Notes: generated by a model not told the origin, from the sequence alone. A stretch of 64,000 nt of DNA from Tatlockia sp. (GCA_013697955.1 JACCVV010000012.1:1-64000), one strand, 5' to 3'; positions 8,796 through 18,305 are shown, counted from the first letter of the stretch. Numbers and translations: made by a program.

Positions 8796-9566
8796 ATGAA
8801 AAAATCCATGCTGTGCGCAGGATTAATGACCCTTTTAAGTGCAACGGTTTATGCGGATGAAAGCGGCTTACACGTTTCCCTGAACGACCAGTTAATTAAC
8901 ACAAAAAAGGCACTGGAACTGGCTGCTGCAAGCACTAATACTGCTACAGAGGTAAGAACTAAACCTACTGAGACAAAGACGCAAACTACCGGCGTACCGG
9001 CCCCGGCTGCGGGAACCCAAACGCCAACAACCGGAGCTCACCCTTCAGCCACAGAGCCGGCAAATACTGCTCAACCCCTGCCTGCTAAAAAACCTCAAGC
9101 TCTTGATTGTACCTATCGTATACCTTCATCAACAACTCGTATTGAACAATCCACTGTTCAAAAATGGGCTGAAAAAGCTGCCGAACAATCTTTTGATCTG
9201 GACTACAAAACCATTGATAAACAAATAGCAAAATTGAAGGCTTGTTATACTGATCAAGGTTGGCAAGGTTTTAATGACGCATTGGAAAAATCAGGTAATC
9301 TAAATGCCATTCGCTCACAACAGCTGGTTGTTAGCCCGATGATTAATGGCGAATCCAAGGTGACAGAGATTAAGGATAATCAATGGAAAATCACAATTCC
9401 CTTGCAGGTTATTTATCAAAATGATAAAGAAAAACTTACACAGCCTCTGACCGTGGATTTATTAGTAGGACGCAAGGTATCAGGCGATTTGGGAATTATG
9501 CAGATGATTGCTATACCTCGTCAATCTGGAAGTACACCAGCCACGCCAACAGCACCTAAGCAATAA
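8796..9566 (+). CDS. IcmL/DotI-like periplasmic protein
   Basis: A 256-residue exported protein. Residues 1-20 form a signal peptide, residues 40-105 are a Thr/Pro/Ala-rich linker, and residues 115-235 resemble the periplasmic domain of IcmL/DotI, an inner-membrane component of the Dot/Icm type IVB secretion system. Supporting points are the VQKWAEKAAEQSFDLDY helix, CYTDQGWQGFNDALEKSGNL, QQLVVSP and the following beta-rich stretch. Unlike true IcmL it has a cleavable signal instead of a membrane anchor, and no icm or dot genes are nearby. Legionella genomes carry several such IcmL-like paralogues of unknown job. I chose the ATG at 8796 because AGGAG sits eight bases upstream and the signal peptide starts there. 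Confidence 0.8.
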   Translation: MKKSMLCAGLMTLLSATVYADESGLHVSLNDQLINTKKALELAAASTNTATEVRTKPTETKTQTTGVPAPAAGTQTPTTGAHPSATEPANTAQPLPAKKPQALDCTYRIPSSTTRIEQSTVQKWAEKAAEQSFDLDYKTIDKQIAKLKACYTDQGWQGFNDALEKSGNLNAIRSQQLVVSPMINGESKVTEIKDNQWKITIPLQVIYQNDKEKLTQPLTVDLLVGRKVSGDLGIMQMIAIPRQSGSTPATPTAPKQ

Positions 9567-9577
9567 CTTTCAGAACT

Positions 9578-9616
9578 GTGCCATTTCAGCTTGTAGCGGA
9601 AATGGCACTCTTTCTA
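9578..9616. terminator. Rho-independent terminator between convergent genes
   Basis: A perfect 10-base stem, GTGCCATTTC (9578-9587) with GAAATGGCAC (9599-9608), has an 11-base loop and is followed by TCTTTCT. It lies between the convergent IcmL-like and pilin genes. The T-rich side favours the plus-strand gene. Confidence 0.75.
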
Positions 9617-10024
9617 GCCTATACAGGTAGCCGGCCGATATTTTTTCTCTAGTGTTCCCCCATTACAAGCCCAGGTTAACTCCCCGCTTTCATGCAAGGT
9701 TGGAACCAAATTAAGCGTACCCTTTCCTGCAGGATCGGTATAACTGATAGTAATAACCCCTTGGGAACCGATTGTTAATGACTTAACATTTTTGGTAGGC
9801 GCTGGACTTCTATAACCAGTTTCTGCTTGTGAACCAGGTAGAGAATGAATAACCATTGTAGTTTCGGATACAGCTAGTTTTGCCGTCTCTGCCAAAAATA
9901 AACCTTCAGCCACGCGCGCCTTGGTTAAATGATCTTGATAAGCAGGCACGGCAATTGAAATAAGAACACCTAAAATAGCAATGACAATCATTAACTCGAT
10001 TAGAGTCATTCCCTTCTGTTTCAT
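9614..10024 (-). CDS. Type IV major pilin-like protein
   Basis: A 136-residue prepilin. The short leader MKQKG is followed by MTLIELMIVIAILGVLISIAVPAYQD, the conserved N-terminal helix with Glu5 that prepilin peptidase PilD cuts before and methylates. Two cysteines near the end, in WACNGG and ATCIG, should form the C-terminal disulfide loop. Known roles of type IV pili are twitching, adhesion and DNA uptake. The ATG at 10024 is preceded by GGAG; an upstream extension of 14 codons lacks support because the leader would not fit. No other pil gene is adjacent. Sequence suits PilA/PilE; which pilin it is cannot be decided. Confidence 0.9.
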   Translation of the reverse strand: MKQKGMTLIELMIVIAILGVLISIAVPAYQDHLTKARVAEGLFLAETAKLAVSETTMVIHSLPGSQAETGYRSPAPTKNVKSLTIGSQGVITISYTDPAGKGTLNLVPTLHESGELTWACNGGTLEKKYRPATCIG

Positions 10025-10170
10025 AAAAATCTCCAAATCTGATGCAAAAGGAGGGCAGTATGCCACAAACTTAAGGCTGTTAACATTTTTAGATCGCTTG
10101 AAGTCTCATTTAATATGACAAAAGCTTGATCAATCTCTATACTTGGAAATCTTTATTATTTGGGCCTCTA

Positions 10171-10488
10171 ATGTCTCGTAAAAAACGTATATTTGAACTC
10201 ATTAGTTCTGAATTTAATCCCCAATTTCTAAATATTGAAGACGAATCTTTCATGCACAATGTTCCTGATGGAGCTGAAACTCATTTTAAGCTAACAATTG
10301 TTGCCGAGAAATTTACGGGATTGAGCAAATTAGCTCGCCATCGTTTAATCAACCAATTGCTATCATCTGAATTAAATTCTGGCCTTCATGCCTTAAGTTT
10401 ACATTTGTACACCATTGAAGAATGGCAAAGCAGAGGCGAAACCTCTCCCAACTCCCCTGCTTGCAAAGGTGGTTTTCGTCATGGATGA
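10171..10488 (+). CDS. BolA family protein
   Basis: A 105-residue cytoplasmic protein of the BolA family. Residues 1-20 (MSRKKRIFELISSEFNPQFL) form the first helix-strand. GAETHFKLTIVAEKFTGLSKLARHRLINQLLSSEL follows, with the helix-turn-helix-like core and conserved His. The family's LHALSLHLYTIEEW end is also present. BolA proteins pair with monothiol glutaredoxins and bind Fe-S clusters, and some act as regulators of cell shape. ATG at 10171 is chosen over an in-frame TTG 45 bases earlier because the family begins here. Its last eight bases overlap the next gene, so the two are translationally coupled. Confidence 0.88.
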   Translation: MSRKKRIFELISSEFNPQFLNIEDESFMHNVPDGAETHFKLTIVAEKFTGLSKLARHRLINQLLSSELNSGLHALSLHLYTIEEWQSRGETSPNSPACKGGFRHG

Positions 10489-10927
10489 ACCCTTCAAAAA
10501 GCAGCCAATCTATTGGCAAAGCGAATGCATTCTTGAGGCAAAGCCCAGGGGTTTTCATCTTATTAACGATGAATTAAATAAAAATCTTGCCGCAATGCCG
10601 ACAATTACCACAGGCTTAATTCATTTTTTTCTTAAGCACACCTCCGCTTCTTTAACAATTAGCGAGAATACTTGTGCGGATGTCGCTAAAGATCTGGAGC
10701 AATTCTTCACAAGAAAAATACCCGATGATCTAAGTCTTTATCGTCACATTCTCGAAGGCGCAGATGATATGCCTGCCCATATAAAAAATGTTGTGTTAGG
10801 GGTTAGCCTGACAATACCCTTGCAAAATGGGCAAATGGCTTTGGGACAATGGCAGGGAATCTTTTTGGCCGAGCATCGCAATCAGGCATCCGCTAGACAA
10901 ATAGTTATTACTGCGCATGGTTATTAG
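10481..10927 (+). CDS. YjbQ family protein (UPF0047)
   Basis: A 148-residue cytoplasmic protein of the YjbQ family. Recognisable blocks are GFHLINDELN, FFLKHTSASLTISENTC, DMPAHIKNVVLGVSLTIPLQNGQMALGQWQGIFLAEHR. The conserved His and Ser/Thr residues match the family. E. coli YjbQ has weak thiamine phosphate synthase activity in vitro, but its physiological role is unclear. The ATG at 10481 overlaps the end of the BolA gene by eight bases and has AAGGTGG upstream. Longer in-frame readings run into the BolA frame and are not family-like. Confidence 0.9.
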   Translation: MDEPFKKQPIYWQSECILEAKPRGFHLINDELNKNLAAMPTITTGLIHFFLKHTSASLTISENTCADVAKDLEQFFTRKIPDDLSLYRHILEGADDMPAHIKNVVLGVSLTIPLQNGQMALGQWQGIFLAEHRNQASARQIVITAHGY

Positions 10928-11019
10928 TTTTGTAATGAAATAATGCTTTTCATCGCTTCTGTCATTCTATTATAATGCGTCTTTTTTTTTGCCACTTGGC
11001 TCCTTGGAATATATATAAG

Positions 11020-12426
11020 ATGAAAGCGTGGTCCTCCGAAAAAATTTCTACCCTGGCCTTAGTTCTGTTGATTACCGGAGCCATCGATTCTATTCGTAAT
11101 TTGCCGGCTACTGCACTTTTTGGTTCCTCTTTGATTTTTTTCTTTATTTTTTCGGCAATTATTTTTCTGATTCCCGTTGCTTTGGTCTCTGCAGAACTTT
11201 CTTCCACATGGCCGGAAGAAGAAGGTGGCGTTTATAGTTGGGTAAAGCATGCCTTTGGTGAAACTCTTGCATTTTTTACTATCTGGTTGCAGTGGATAAA
11301 TACAATGGTTTGGTATCCTACAATCTTGTCGTTTATCGCCGGGACTTTAGCCTACCTTATCAATCCTGCTTTAGCTCAAAATAAATTTTATTTGATAAGC
11401 GTAATTTTGGTTATATTCTGGTCACTCACCTTCCTTGGACTAGCAGGTTTGCGAGCTTCCGCAGCTTTTGCCAGTTTTTCAGCAGTATTTGGAATGATTT
11501 TGCCCATGGGTTTTATCATTGTGCTTGCAATAATATGGGTAATTAAGGGCCAACCCTTGGCTATTGATTTACATTGGCAACATTTAATACCCCATTGGGG
11601 CGATACCCAATCCTGGGTTTCGCTTACTGCGATAATGACTTCTTTTCTAGGAATGGAATTAGCGGCTGTGCATGTGCGTAATGTCAAAAATCCACAAAAG
11701 AATTTTCCTCGGGCCATGTTTTTCTCAGTCATTCTCATCTTGATCACTATGATTTTCGGATCGCTGGCAATTGCCTTTGTTCTGCCGCAGGAAAAAATTT
11801 CACTTGTCGATGGTGTGATGCAAGCCTTTACTAACTTTTTTCAGGCTTATCATTTAACTTTTTTGATGCCGGTAATTGTTATTCTATTATTACTTGGCAG
11901 TTTAGGTTCTATGGTTAACTGGATAATTTCACCTGCCAAGGGTTTATTGCTTGCAGCTGACAATGGCTTTTTACCCCACTGGCTTTACCGCTTGAATAAA
12001 CAGGGTATCGCATCTCGAATCCTAGTGCTGCAAGCGGTTCTGGTTACCTTGCTTTGTAGCGGCTTTTTACTTTTCCCAAGTATTAATGCCATTTATTGGC
12101 TATTTACAGCGCTAAGTACGGAGCTATATATATTAATGTATGTGCTGATGTTTATTGCGGCTTGGCGCCTTAAAATCAAATTTGCCACAATGCCACGTTA
12201 TTTTGTTATTCCTGGAGGAAAATTTGGTTACTATTTCATCTGTTTATTGGGACTTTTAGGCTGTACCTTAACGTTGATCGTTGGATTTATTCCACCTGAA
12301 AGTGCTATGGATATTGGTGGTGCTGATCGTTTTCGTTTAGTGTTTGCAAGTGGTATTCTATTGATGGTTTTTCCAGCATTTTTACTTTACTTACGTAAAA
12401 AAAGACAGGACCTTAAATTATCATGA
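11020..12426 (+). CDS. APC superfamily amino acid permease
   Basis: A 468-residue inner membrane protein with about 12 helices, of the amino acid-polyamine-organocation superfamily. TM1 (residues 7-30) contains LLITGAIDSIRNLP, TM2 follows, then AELSSTWPEEEGGVYSWVKHAFGE, a classic APC signature. The kind with PEEGGVYSWV resembles glutamate/GABA-type antiporters and related carriers. I prefer ATG 11020 to one 45 bases upstream because the hydrophilic MKAWSSEK start is usual for the family. Its TGA overlaps the pheA start by four bases (ATGA), so permease and pheA share a transcript. That hints at an aromatic or other amino acid substrate, but this is inference. Confidence 0.88.
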   Translation: MKAWSSEKISTLALVLLITGAIDSIRNLPATALFGSSLIFFFIFSAIIFLIPVALVSAELSSTWPEEEGGVYSWVKHAFGETLAFFTIWLQWINTMVWYPTILSFIAGTLAYLINPALAQNKFYLISVILVIFWSLTFLGLAGLRASAAFASFSAVFGMILPMGFIIVLAIIWVIKGQPLAIDLHWQHLIPHWGDTQSWVSLTAIMTSFLGMELAAVHVRNVKNPQKNFPRAMFFSVILILITMIFGSLAIAFVLPQEKISLVDGVMQAFTNFFQAYHLTFLMPVIVILLLLGSLGSMVNWIISPAKGLLLAADNGFLPHWLYRLNKQGIASRILVLQAVLVTLLCSGFLLFPSINAIYWLFTALSTELYILMYVLMFIAAWRLKIKFATMPRYFVIPGGKFGYYFICLLGLLGCTLTLIVGFIPPESAMDIGGADRFRLVFASGILLMVFPAFLLYLRKKRQDLKLS

Positions 12427-13499
12427 CCGACGAGAAGCTTGAAAAGATTCGCAATCAAATTGATAAAATTGACAAGCAACTTTTTAACCTGATTCGTAAT
12501 CGCGCAAAATTAGCCGCTGAGGTGGCGAAAATAAAACAGGAACATCATAACCCCATTTATTACCGACCGGAGCGAGAAGCCCAAATTCTGCGCTCTATTG
12601 TGGCCAATAATGATAGTCTGCTCCCTGATCGCGAAGTCGCACAAATTTTTCGCGATATAATGAGTGCCTGTCTCGCTTTGCAACAACCTCTTTCCATAGC
12701 TTATCTGGGACCTGAAGGCACCTTTACTCAGCAAGCGGTACTTAAACATTTCGGCGAAAGCGTTGATCTGGTGCCCGAATTTTCAATTACAGAAGTTTTT
12801 AAGCAAGTAGAAAGCGGCAATGTGCATTATGGTGTAGTACCCATTGAAAATTCTACCGCGGGAATAGTTACAAATACTTTAGATAATCTGATTAGCTCAG
12901 ATGTACAAATTTGTGGTGAAATCTCACTACGTGTTCGTCATCATCTAGCTCGCATTGATCCTGATAAGCCGTTAATTGTTATTTATGCACATCAGCAGGC
13001 ACTGGCTCAATGTCAACATTGGTTAGCAGTTCACTACCCAAAAGTTACCTTACAAGAAGTTGCTTCGAATGGATTAGCCGCTCAACTTGCGGCGAAAAAT
13101 GAGAATTCAGCAGCTATCTGTGGTGATCATGGCGTAGAAATCAATAAATTGCATAAATCACATCAGCATATTGAAGATTTCCCCAATAACACCACACGCT
13201 TTATAATTATTGGGAAACAACTTCCCCATCCCTCTGGTAGCGACAAAACATCATTGATTATCTCAACGCCTCATGAACCAGGTCGATTATTGCAATTACT
13301 AGCGCCTTTTGAAAAATATAATATTAATATGACATTAATTGAATCACGACCTTATCGTCATCGTAATTGGACTTATCTTTTTTTCATTGATTTCGAAGGT
13401 CATCAATTAGAACCTCATATCCAAGCTGCTTTAGATGAATTATCTTCGATGTCGGTGATGATGACCTTACTCGGCTCCTATCCTCAGGCATTGGTCTAA
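12423..13499 (+). CDS. pheA: Chorismate mutase / prephenate dehydratase (P-protein)
   Basis: Bifunctional enzyme of phenylalanine synthesis, converting chorismate to prephenate and then to phenylpyruvate in the cytoplasm. Residues 1-90 are an AroQ chorismate mutase (IRNQIDKIDKQLFNLIRNR, later YRPEREAQILR). Residues 97-270 are the dehydratase, with YLGPEGTFTQQA, VPIENSTAGIV and NTTRFIIIGK including the catalytic Thr. Residues 275-355 are an ACT domain with the ESRPYR phenylalanine-binding motif, so feedback inhibition by phenylalanine is expected. 358 residues is the normal length. The start overlaps the upstream permease stop by four bases. Confidence 0.96.
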   Translation: MTDEKLEKIRNQIDKIDKQLFNLIRNRAKLAAEVAKIKQEHHNPIYYRPEREAQILRSIVANNDSLLPDREVAQIFRDIMSACLALQQPLSIAYLGPEGTFTQQAVLKHFGESVDLVPEFSITEVFKQVESGNVHYGVVPIENSTAGIVTNTLDNLISSDVQICGEISLRVRHHLARIDPDKPLIVIYAHQQALAQCQHWLAVHYPKVTLQEVASNGLAAQLAAKNENSAAICGDHGVEINKLHKSHQHIEDFPNNTTRFIIIGKQLPHPSGSDKTSLIISTPHEPGRLLQLLAPFEKYNINMTLIESRPYRHRNWTYLFFIDFEGHQLEPHIQAALDELSSMSVMMTLLGSYPQALV

Positions 13500-13552
13500 A
13501 AGAGTATGAGAGTTATTGAATTGAGCTAATATTTACGATTTTGATACAGGGT

Positions 13553-13569
13553 TTTAAGATTCACTTAAG
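13553..13569 (+). promoter_or_regulatory. Candidate PmrA box
   Basis: TTTAAG-ATTCA-CTTAAG: two hexamers fitting YTTAAK, separated by five bases, the form of the PmrA box known in enterobacteria and used for many Dot/Icm effector genes in Legionella. It lies 60 bases before the start of the 1085-residue coiled-coil gene. TAATAT at 13594-13599 could be the -10, with a somewhat long spacing of 24. Confidence 0.5.
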
Positions 13570-13628
13570 GAAAGGGTGTTATGGTACGCTGGCTAATATA
13601 AAAAAAATACTGTCATAAGGTGAAAGTA

Positions 13629-16600
13629 ATGAGTAATGAAAGCAATGAGATTTTATTGGATTTGCAAGAGCTGGAAAAAACAATCGCTGTTGTAAATACC
13701 TTTACGCTAGCACAGGGCCTTGCTTCAATACTGATTCATATTAATCATTTAAAATCAAAAACCCCTCCTGATCAAATCCTTGAAACTGAATTATTTAATG
13801 AATTGAAAAAAGAGCTGAAGCTTATCGAAAATTCGGTTTTTAAAACTTGTCTTTTTATTATGAAACAAGAAGCAGTTTTATTTAATATTCCTTGGGATTT
13901 TGAAGAAAATTCCGTCAACCTGCAAAACTTGGATGAGTTCAATCTTCTTGTACAAAAATTCATAGCTTCAGTTCAAGCAAGAAATATAGATTGTTTAGAA
14001 AAATTAAAACATTTTAAAAGCGGATTATCTGAAAACTTAAATGACAAAATTGCTCAAATTGAATTAGCCATCAAAGAGCTCGAAGCTAATCCATCCACAT
14101 TATTAATTCAAAATGATGCAATTGAAATTCTACTTACTAAGCCTAGAGTAAAAACTCGTGGAAAAACACCGCCAATTTCTATATCTGAGGATTTTAGTGA
14201 ATCCGGCACCTCACCTCGGGAGTCACTATCGGATAGCTATGCAAATCACAAAGTTTTGAAATTAAAGAATAAATCAAAAATTGCTTTTATCTCTTCAGAG
14301 TCGGTACTTGGTGAAAAAGAAAAAAATGAGATTACTATTCGTAATAACCTGACAGATAGATATGCGCAATTTCTTAAAGATATTCCTATTTATACCCAGC
14401 TTGTTTTTTTAAAAACTGATTTGAAGGAAAAATGCCAGAATGATTATCTTATTACCAGAGATAGAACTAGCTTACGTAAACTTCATGATCGAATAGGCTT
14501 TCTAGTTAAAACAATGAAAACCTCATGGGATCTGTCCTATAAAGCTTTTCAATCTGAAAACCATCAATCCTTAGATCAGCAATTAACAGATGCTATTGAC
14601 GAATTAAAACGATTAAGTAAACGAAAGCTTGAATTGAAAGAAGCTATTTTAGCAAGGCAAGAATATTTATTACCTACAGCAAACTTCACCATCCCTGAAC
14701 TTACAAATTTTTTGCAAACGGATAAGCAGAATTTACGAAACACCCTTGGAGATTTTTTCAAAACTTTTTCTGAAATTAAATTTACATCCAAAGAGGATAA
14801 GAACACTTCCTTTGTTATCTCTAAATTGAAAAAGTACTTAAATGTGGTTTTGACTGGTTTGGAAAATAGTTTAACTCCGGTCAATAAAGATAAGCTGGAT
14901 AATTTTTTTACTCATTTCCTCTGGCACCTTGGCACCAACCCTCCCATTACTTTCACTGAGGAACAAAAAAACCTGGATGAAACCGTCAGAAACTTTTTGA
15001 TAGCTACTTTTGAAAGCCCTGCGGATTCCAGTTTTCATTTTGGTAATAGAGAAGATATTATCAAATATCAAATCATTGCACTGCGCTCCCTTAATGATCA
15101 AATTAAACTGCTTCCAATTAACGATTTAAAAAATGTCTACGACTTAAAGATCCTGCTTGAAGAGCAAGAACATACTCTTGAGGAAAAGACAAATGATATA
15201 AAAGAATCAACTACTGAGCTTATAGAAAAATTAACCAGAGGAATTTCTCTTTTAACAGATAAATATTTACCAGCTTATCTATTAAAAGAAACTTATAAAG
15301 TTATCAATCAGTTAGTAAAAATTGAAAGCACTATTGAAGAAATGTTTAAAAATTATATTGATGAAAAAAAGAAAATTTTAACTATACCCTCGGCCCTTGA
15401 ATCATCAAACAAAGCTTCATGCTTACAAAAAGAATATCTGGCAGCTCTTCAACAAATGGAAGATAAAATTCATAGTTCAACGGGCCCTCATTGTATTGGC
15501 AAAGATTTCTCAAAAAAATTATTTGAAAATTATAATTTTGAAAAACAGCTCATTATTTCAAAATTTACCGCAGCATTGAAAGATGCCAGGGCAGCTTTGA
15601 AAATTTTTCATACAAAGGAAGAGATTGACAAATTACTTGAACTGGAAACTAAAAAGTTGAATGAGAGGACCAAATCCAGTTCTAAGATAATTTTACTTGA
15701 AATTGAATTCCACAGACATTTGGAGCCTCTTGAAAACCATGTTTATGCAACCCGCTTCCGCCTAAAAAATGAGAATGAATCTGTCTTGAATATAATGGAA
15801 AACAGAATTAAGCAAATGCAGAATTTATTATTCCATGACGCCAATCCTTACAAAGCCATTTTAATCAAGGAGCAAGAACTCGCTTTGAAACAAATGAACA
15901 CGGCTAGGGATTCTCTTCTATTGATAGGAAGTTGTACTCCAACAATTCTGCAAAAGCAGGTTAATAACCTTAAAACAGACATTAAGGACCTAAACTCTGC
16001 CCTTGACAATCTAATGGCTCACATGAGAGGCGCTAATGAGGTTGAAGTTCGTTTAAGTTCAGCTGCGTATAATACTTCAGAGACGATTATCAAAACCATA
16101 AAAGATGAATATTTGCGAATTTCCAATAAGAAAAAGAATATTGATAAAGCAATTGCGAAATTTAAGGATATTCTTCCTGAAGAAAAAATTATTAATGGTC
16201 CTACCGAATTTTTAAATGAGGACAGGTTATCGGAAGATAAGGTCAGTTTTTTAAATTTCATTGATCCCAGATTATTCAAACTATGGTCTATCAGAAATGA
16301 ATTTAAACAAATCAATAAAGATTATATTCATGTTGATTCCGACTTTAACGCATTAGTTTTGAGACGGACAATGAGTGATTTGATTAAACAATGTAAACTA
16401 ATGGTGAAAGCAGGTATTGACTCTGCTCTTGAAGATAAACCTAACGACATTGTATTAACCAGAATAAAAAAGAATCCAGGTTTGGTTTTAGAAATATCAG
16501 AATCCCCCGAAACCAAAGACTTTTTAAACCAGATTAATCCTGATTTGTATAAATTGTGCAAAAAAATCCGTCTTGAAAGTCAGCCTTCCATATTGCCGCC

Positions 16601-16886
16601 TAATGAACTTTATATTAATTTACTTATGAAAAAAGTTGAGACTCATTTACATAACGATCAAATGGAGCATTTCTCCGATGACAAGCGTTCTGCATTTCTT
16701 CAATTTGTTCGTGTTTACATTATCAAACCCTTACAAGCTTTGAAAAATATGATTAGTTCTCTCTTTAGTAATGAAAACTCAAAGAATCTCTTTTTTGCTA
16801 CTCCTTATGCAACAAAAACAGAAAACACCTTGGTCGAACAAGGCAATGAAGCTACCCAAAATTTACTAGCTGCAAGTGCTGCCTAG
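13629..16886 (+). CDS. Large coiled-coil orphan, candidate Dot/Icm substrate
   Basis: A 1085-residue, highly charged protein made mostly of predicted helices and coiled coils. It has no signal peptide and no clear membrane segment. Residues 165-205 hold a Ser/Pro-rich break (KTPPISISEDFSESGTSPRE) separating an N-terminal helical part from a long central and C-terminal part. I recognise no enzymatic motif. The gene is monocistronic, more AT-rich than pheA before it, and preceded by a PmrA-box-like repeat. In a Legionella background this profile suits a translocated effector, but that is inference. ATG 13629 follows AAGGTGA; an in-frame GTG lies three codons earlier. The C-terminus (NLLAASAA) is small-residue rich. 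Confidence 0.75.
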   Translation: MSNESNEILLDLQELEKTIAVVNTFTLAQGLASILIHINHLKSKTPPDQILETELFNELKKELKLIENSVFKTCLFIMKQEAVLFNIPWDFEENSVNLQNLDEFNLLVQKFIASVQARNIDCLEKLKHFKSGLSENLNDKIAQIELAIKELEANPSTLLIQNDAIEILLTKPRVKTRGKTPPISISEDFSESGTSPRESLSDSYANHKVLKLKNKSKIAFISSESVLGEKEKNEITIRNNLTDRYAQFLKDIPIYTQLVFLKTDLKEKCQNDYLITRDRTSLRKLHDRIGFLVKTMKTSWDLSYKAFQSENHQSLDQQLTDAIDELKRLSKRKLELKEAILARQEYLLPTANFTIPELTNFLQTDKQNLRNTLGDFFKTFSEIKFTSKEDKNTSFVISKLKKYLNVVLTGLENSLTPVNKDKLDNFFTHFLWHLGTNPPITFTEEQKNLDETVRNFLIATFESPADSSFHFGNREDIIKYQIIALRSLNDQIKLLPINDLKNVYDLKILLEEQEHTLEEKTNDIKESTTELIEKLTRGISLLTDKYLPAYLLKETYKVINQLVKIESTIEEMFKNYIDEKKKILTIPSALESSNKASCLQKEYLAALQQMEDKIHSSTGPHCIGKDFSKKLFENYNFEKQLIISKFTAALKDARAALKIFHTKEEIDKLLELETKKLNERTKSSSKIILLEIEFHRHLEPLENHVYATRFRLKNENESVLNIMENRIKQMQNLLFHDANPYKAILIKEQELALKQMNTARDSLLLIGSCTPTILQKQVNNLKTDIKDLNSALDNLMAHMRGANEVEVRLSSAAYNTSETIIKTIKDEYLRISNKKKNIDKAIAKFKDILPEEKIINGPTEFLNEDRLSEDKVSFLNFIDPRLFKLWSIRNEFKQINKDYIHVDSDFNALVLRRTMSDLIKQCKLMVKAGIDSALEDKPNDIVLTRIKKNPGLVLEISESPETKDFLNQINPDLYKLCKKIRLESQPSILPPNELYINLLMKKVETHLHNDQMEHFSDDKRSAFLQFVRVYIIKPLQALKNMISSLFSNENSKNLFFATPYATKTENTLVEQGNEATQNLLAASAA

Positions 16887-16954
16887 TTGATTTCAATTGA
16901 AGGGGCCGGTCAACAAGACCTACGAAGAACAAAGCCTGTTTAACAGGAGTTAAG

Positions 16955-18244
16955 ATGAAAAATTGCCAACGAATAGTTGTAGTAGGCGGTGGTGCTGGCG
17001 GCTTGGAATTAGTTGCCAGTTTGGGAAAGAAATTTGGTAAAACTAAAAAAGCAGAAATTTTACTAATTGATAGCTCACCCATTCACCTTTGGAAACCCCT
17101 TCTACATGAGTTTGCCGCCGGTACTCTCTATTCTTATGACGATGAACTATCTTATCTGGCCTATTCTGCAACTCATCATTTTCAATTTTGCCTGGGCTCG
17201 ATGGAGGGATTAAATCGTAAAAAAAAGGAAATCATTTTATCAGCAGTTTATGATGAAGATAATGAGGCTATCCCACCACGTATTATTTCTTACGACTTAC
17301 TGATAATAGCAGTGGGCAGCATATCAAATGGTTTCAATATTCCTGGTGTCAAAGAATTTTGCTATACCATCGATAATAGTGAACAGGCTCTTAATTTCCA
17401 AAAACATACCATGAAAACCATGATGATGGAATTTCCTTCACACTCTAAAAATGACAAGCATGAATTAAATATCGCAGTAGTGGGCGGTGGTGCTACAGGG
17501 GTAGAACTCTGTGCAGAATTAAAGTACGCCATCGAACAGTTAACAGTCTATGGCTTTGACTTTGATCCAAAAAAAATATCGGTTTCTTTAATTGAATCTT
17601 CAAATAAGCTGCTTCCCGCCCTTCCTGTTACTTTATCCAGTTCTGTTTTAGAACTGTTAAAGAAATTAGGGGTTCGCCTTTATATTAGTGAACAGGTCTG
17701 CGAAGTGACACCGGAAGGAATTCACACAAAAAATGGCGCCTTTATTCCATCTACAGTTAAGGTTTGGGCTGCTGGGATTAAAGCACCCGCCTTTTTGCGG
17801 AACCTTGATGGCTTAGAAGTGAACAAAATAAATCAACTCATAGTGAAACCCACTTTACAAACAACTCTTGACAATTCAATTTTCGCCTTAGGAGATTGTG
17901 CCGATTGCCCTCAGGAAGACTCGGAATTTTCAGTTCCGCCAAGAGCACAGGCTGCTCATCAACAGGCAAGCTTTCTAGTTAAAAATATCGTCCATTTTTT
18001 AAATGATAAACCGCTTCTGAATTTCCGCTATCACGATCATGGTTCATTAATTTCTGTAAGCCGATATGAAACGGTGGGTAATTTAATTAAGGGATATCTC
18101 ATTCAGGGAAAACTGGCTAGATTTGCTTATCGCTCATTATATAGACAACATCAAATCGCTTTATTTGGTTATTGGCGGGTTGCATTGCTTATGTTGTCAA
18201 ATTGGCTTTGCCGAAAAATTCGACCGCGACTTAAACTGCATTAA
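16955..18244 (+). CDS. ndh: Type II NADH:quinone oxidoreductase (NDH-2)
   Basis: A 429-residue peripheral membrane flavoprotein that passes electrons from NADH to quinone without pumping protons. Residues 7-20 (VVVGGGAGGLELVA) bind FAD. A second nucleotide fold at about residues 175-190 (IAVVGGGATGVELCAEL) binds NADH. IFALGDCAD near residue 310 is the second FAD motif, and RAQAAHQQA is the quinone-side helix. The C-terminal stretch with RQHQIALFGYWRVALLMLSNWL is amphipathic to hydrophobic and should anchor the protein to the inner membrane, as in NDH-2. Start ATG has AGGAG upstream. An orphan gene follows 61 bases later on the same strand. Confidence 0.93.
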   Translation: MKNCQRIVVVGGGAGGLELVASLGKKFGKTKKAEILLIDSSPIHLWKPLLHEFAAGTLYSYDDELSYLAYSATHHFQFCLGSMEGLNRKKKEIILSAVYDEDNEAIPPRIISYDLLIIAVGSISNGFNIPGVKEFCYTIDNSEQALNFQKHTMKTMMMEFPSHSKNDKHELNIAVVGGGATGVELCAELKYAIEQLTVYGFDFDPKKISVSLIESSNKLLPALPVTLSSSVLELLKKLGVRLYISEQVCEVTPEGIHTKNGAFIPSTVKVWAAGIKAPAFLRNLDGLEVNKINQLIVKPTLQTTLDNSIFALGDCADCPQEDSEFSVPPRAQAAHQQASFLVKNIVHFLNDKPLLNFRYHDHGSLISVSRYETVGNLIKGYLIQGKLARFAYRSLYRQHQIALFGYWRVALLMLSNWLCRKIRPRLKLH

Positions 18245-18305
18245 ACCTTACCTATCAGCACCTAAAGAATTAAAATCTGCTCATTCTATCTTTAGGAAAA
18301 TTAAA

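Noticed and set aside
9578-9608. Inverted repeat as a possible operator
   Set aside because: Position between two convergent gene ends and a T-rich tail fit a terminator better.
11388-11747. 119-codon minus-strand frame inside the permease gene
   Set aside because: Antisense to conserved transmembrane segments, with no family signature.
13629-16886. Structural maintenance (SMC-like) role for the 1085-residue coiled-coil protein
   Set aside because: No Walker A, signature or Walker B motif is present; coiled coil alone is not enough.
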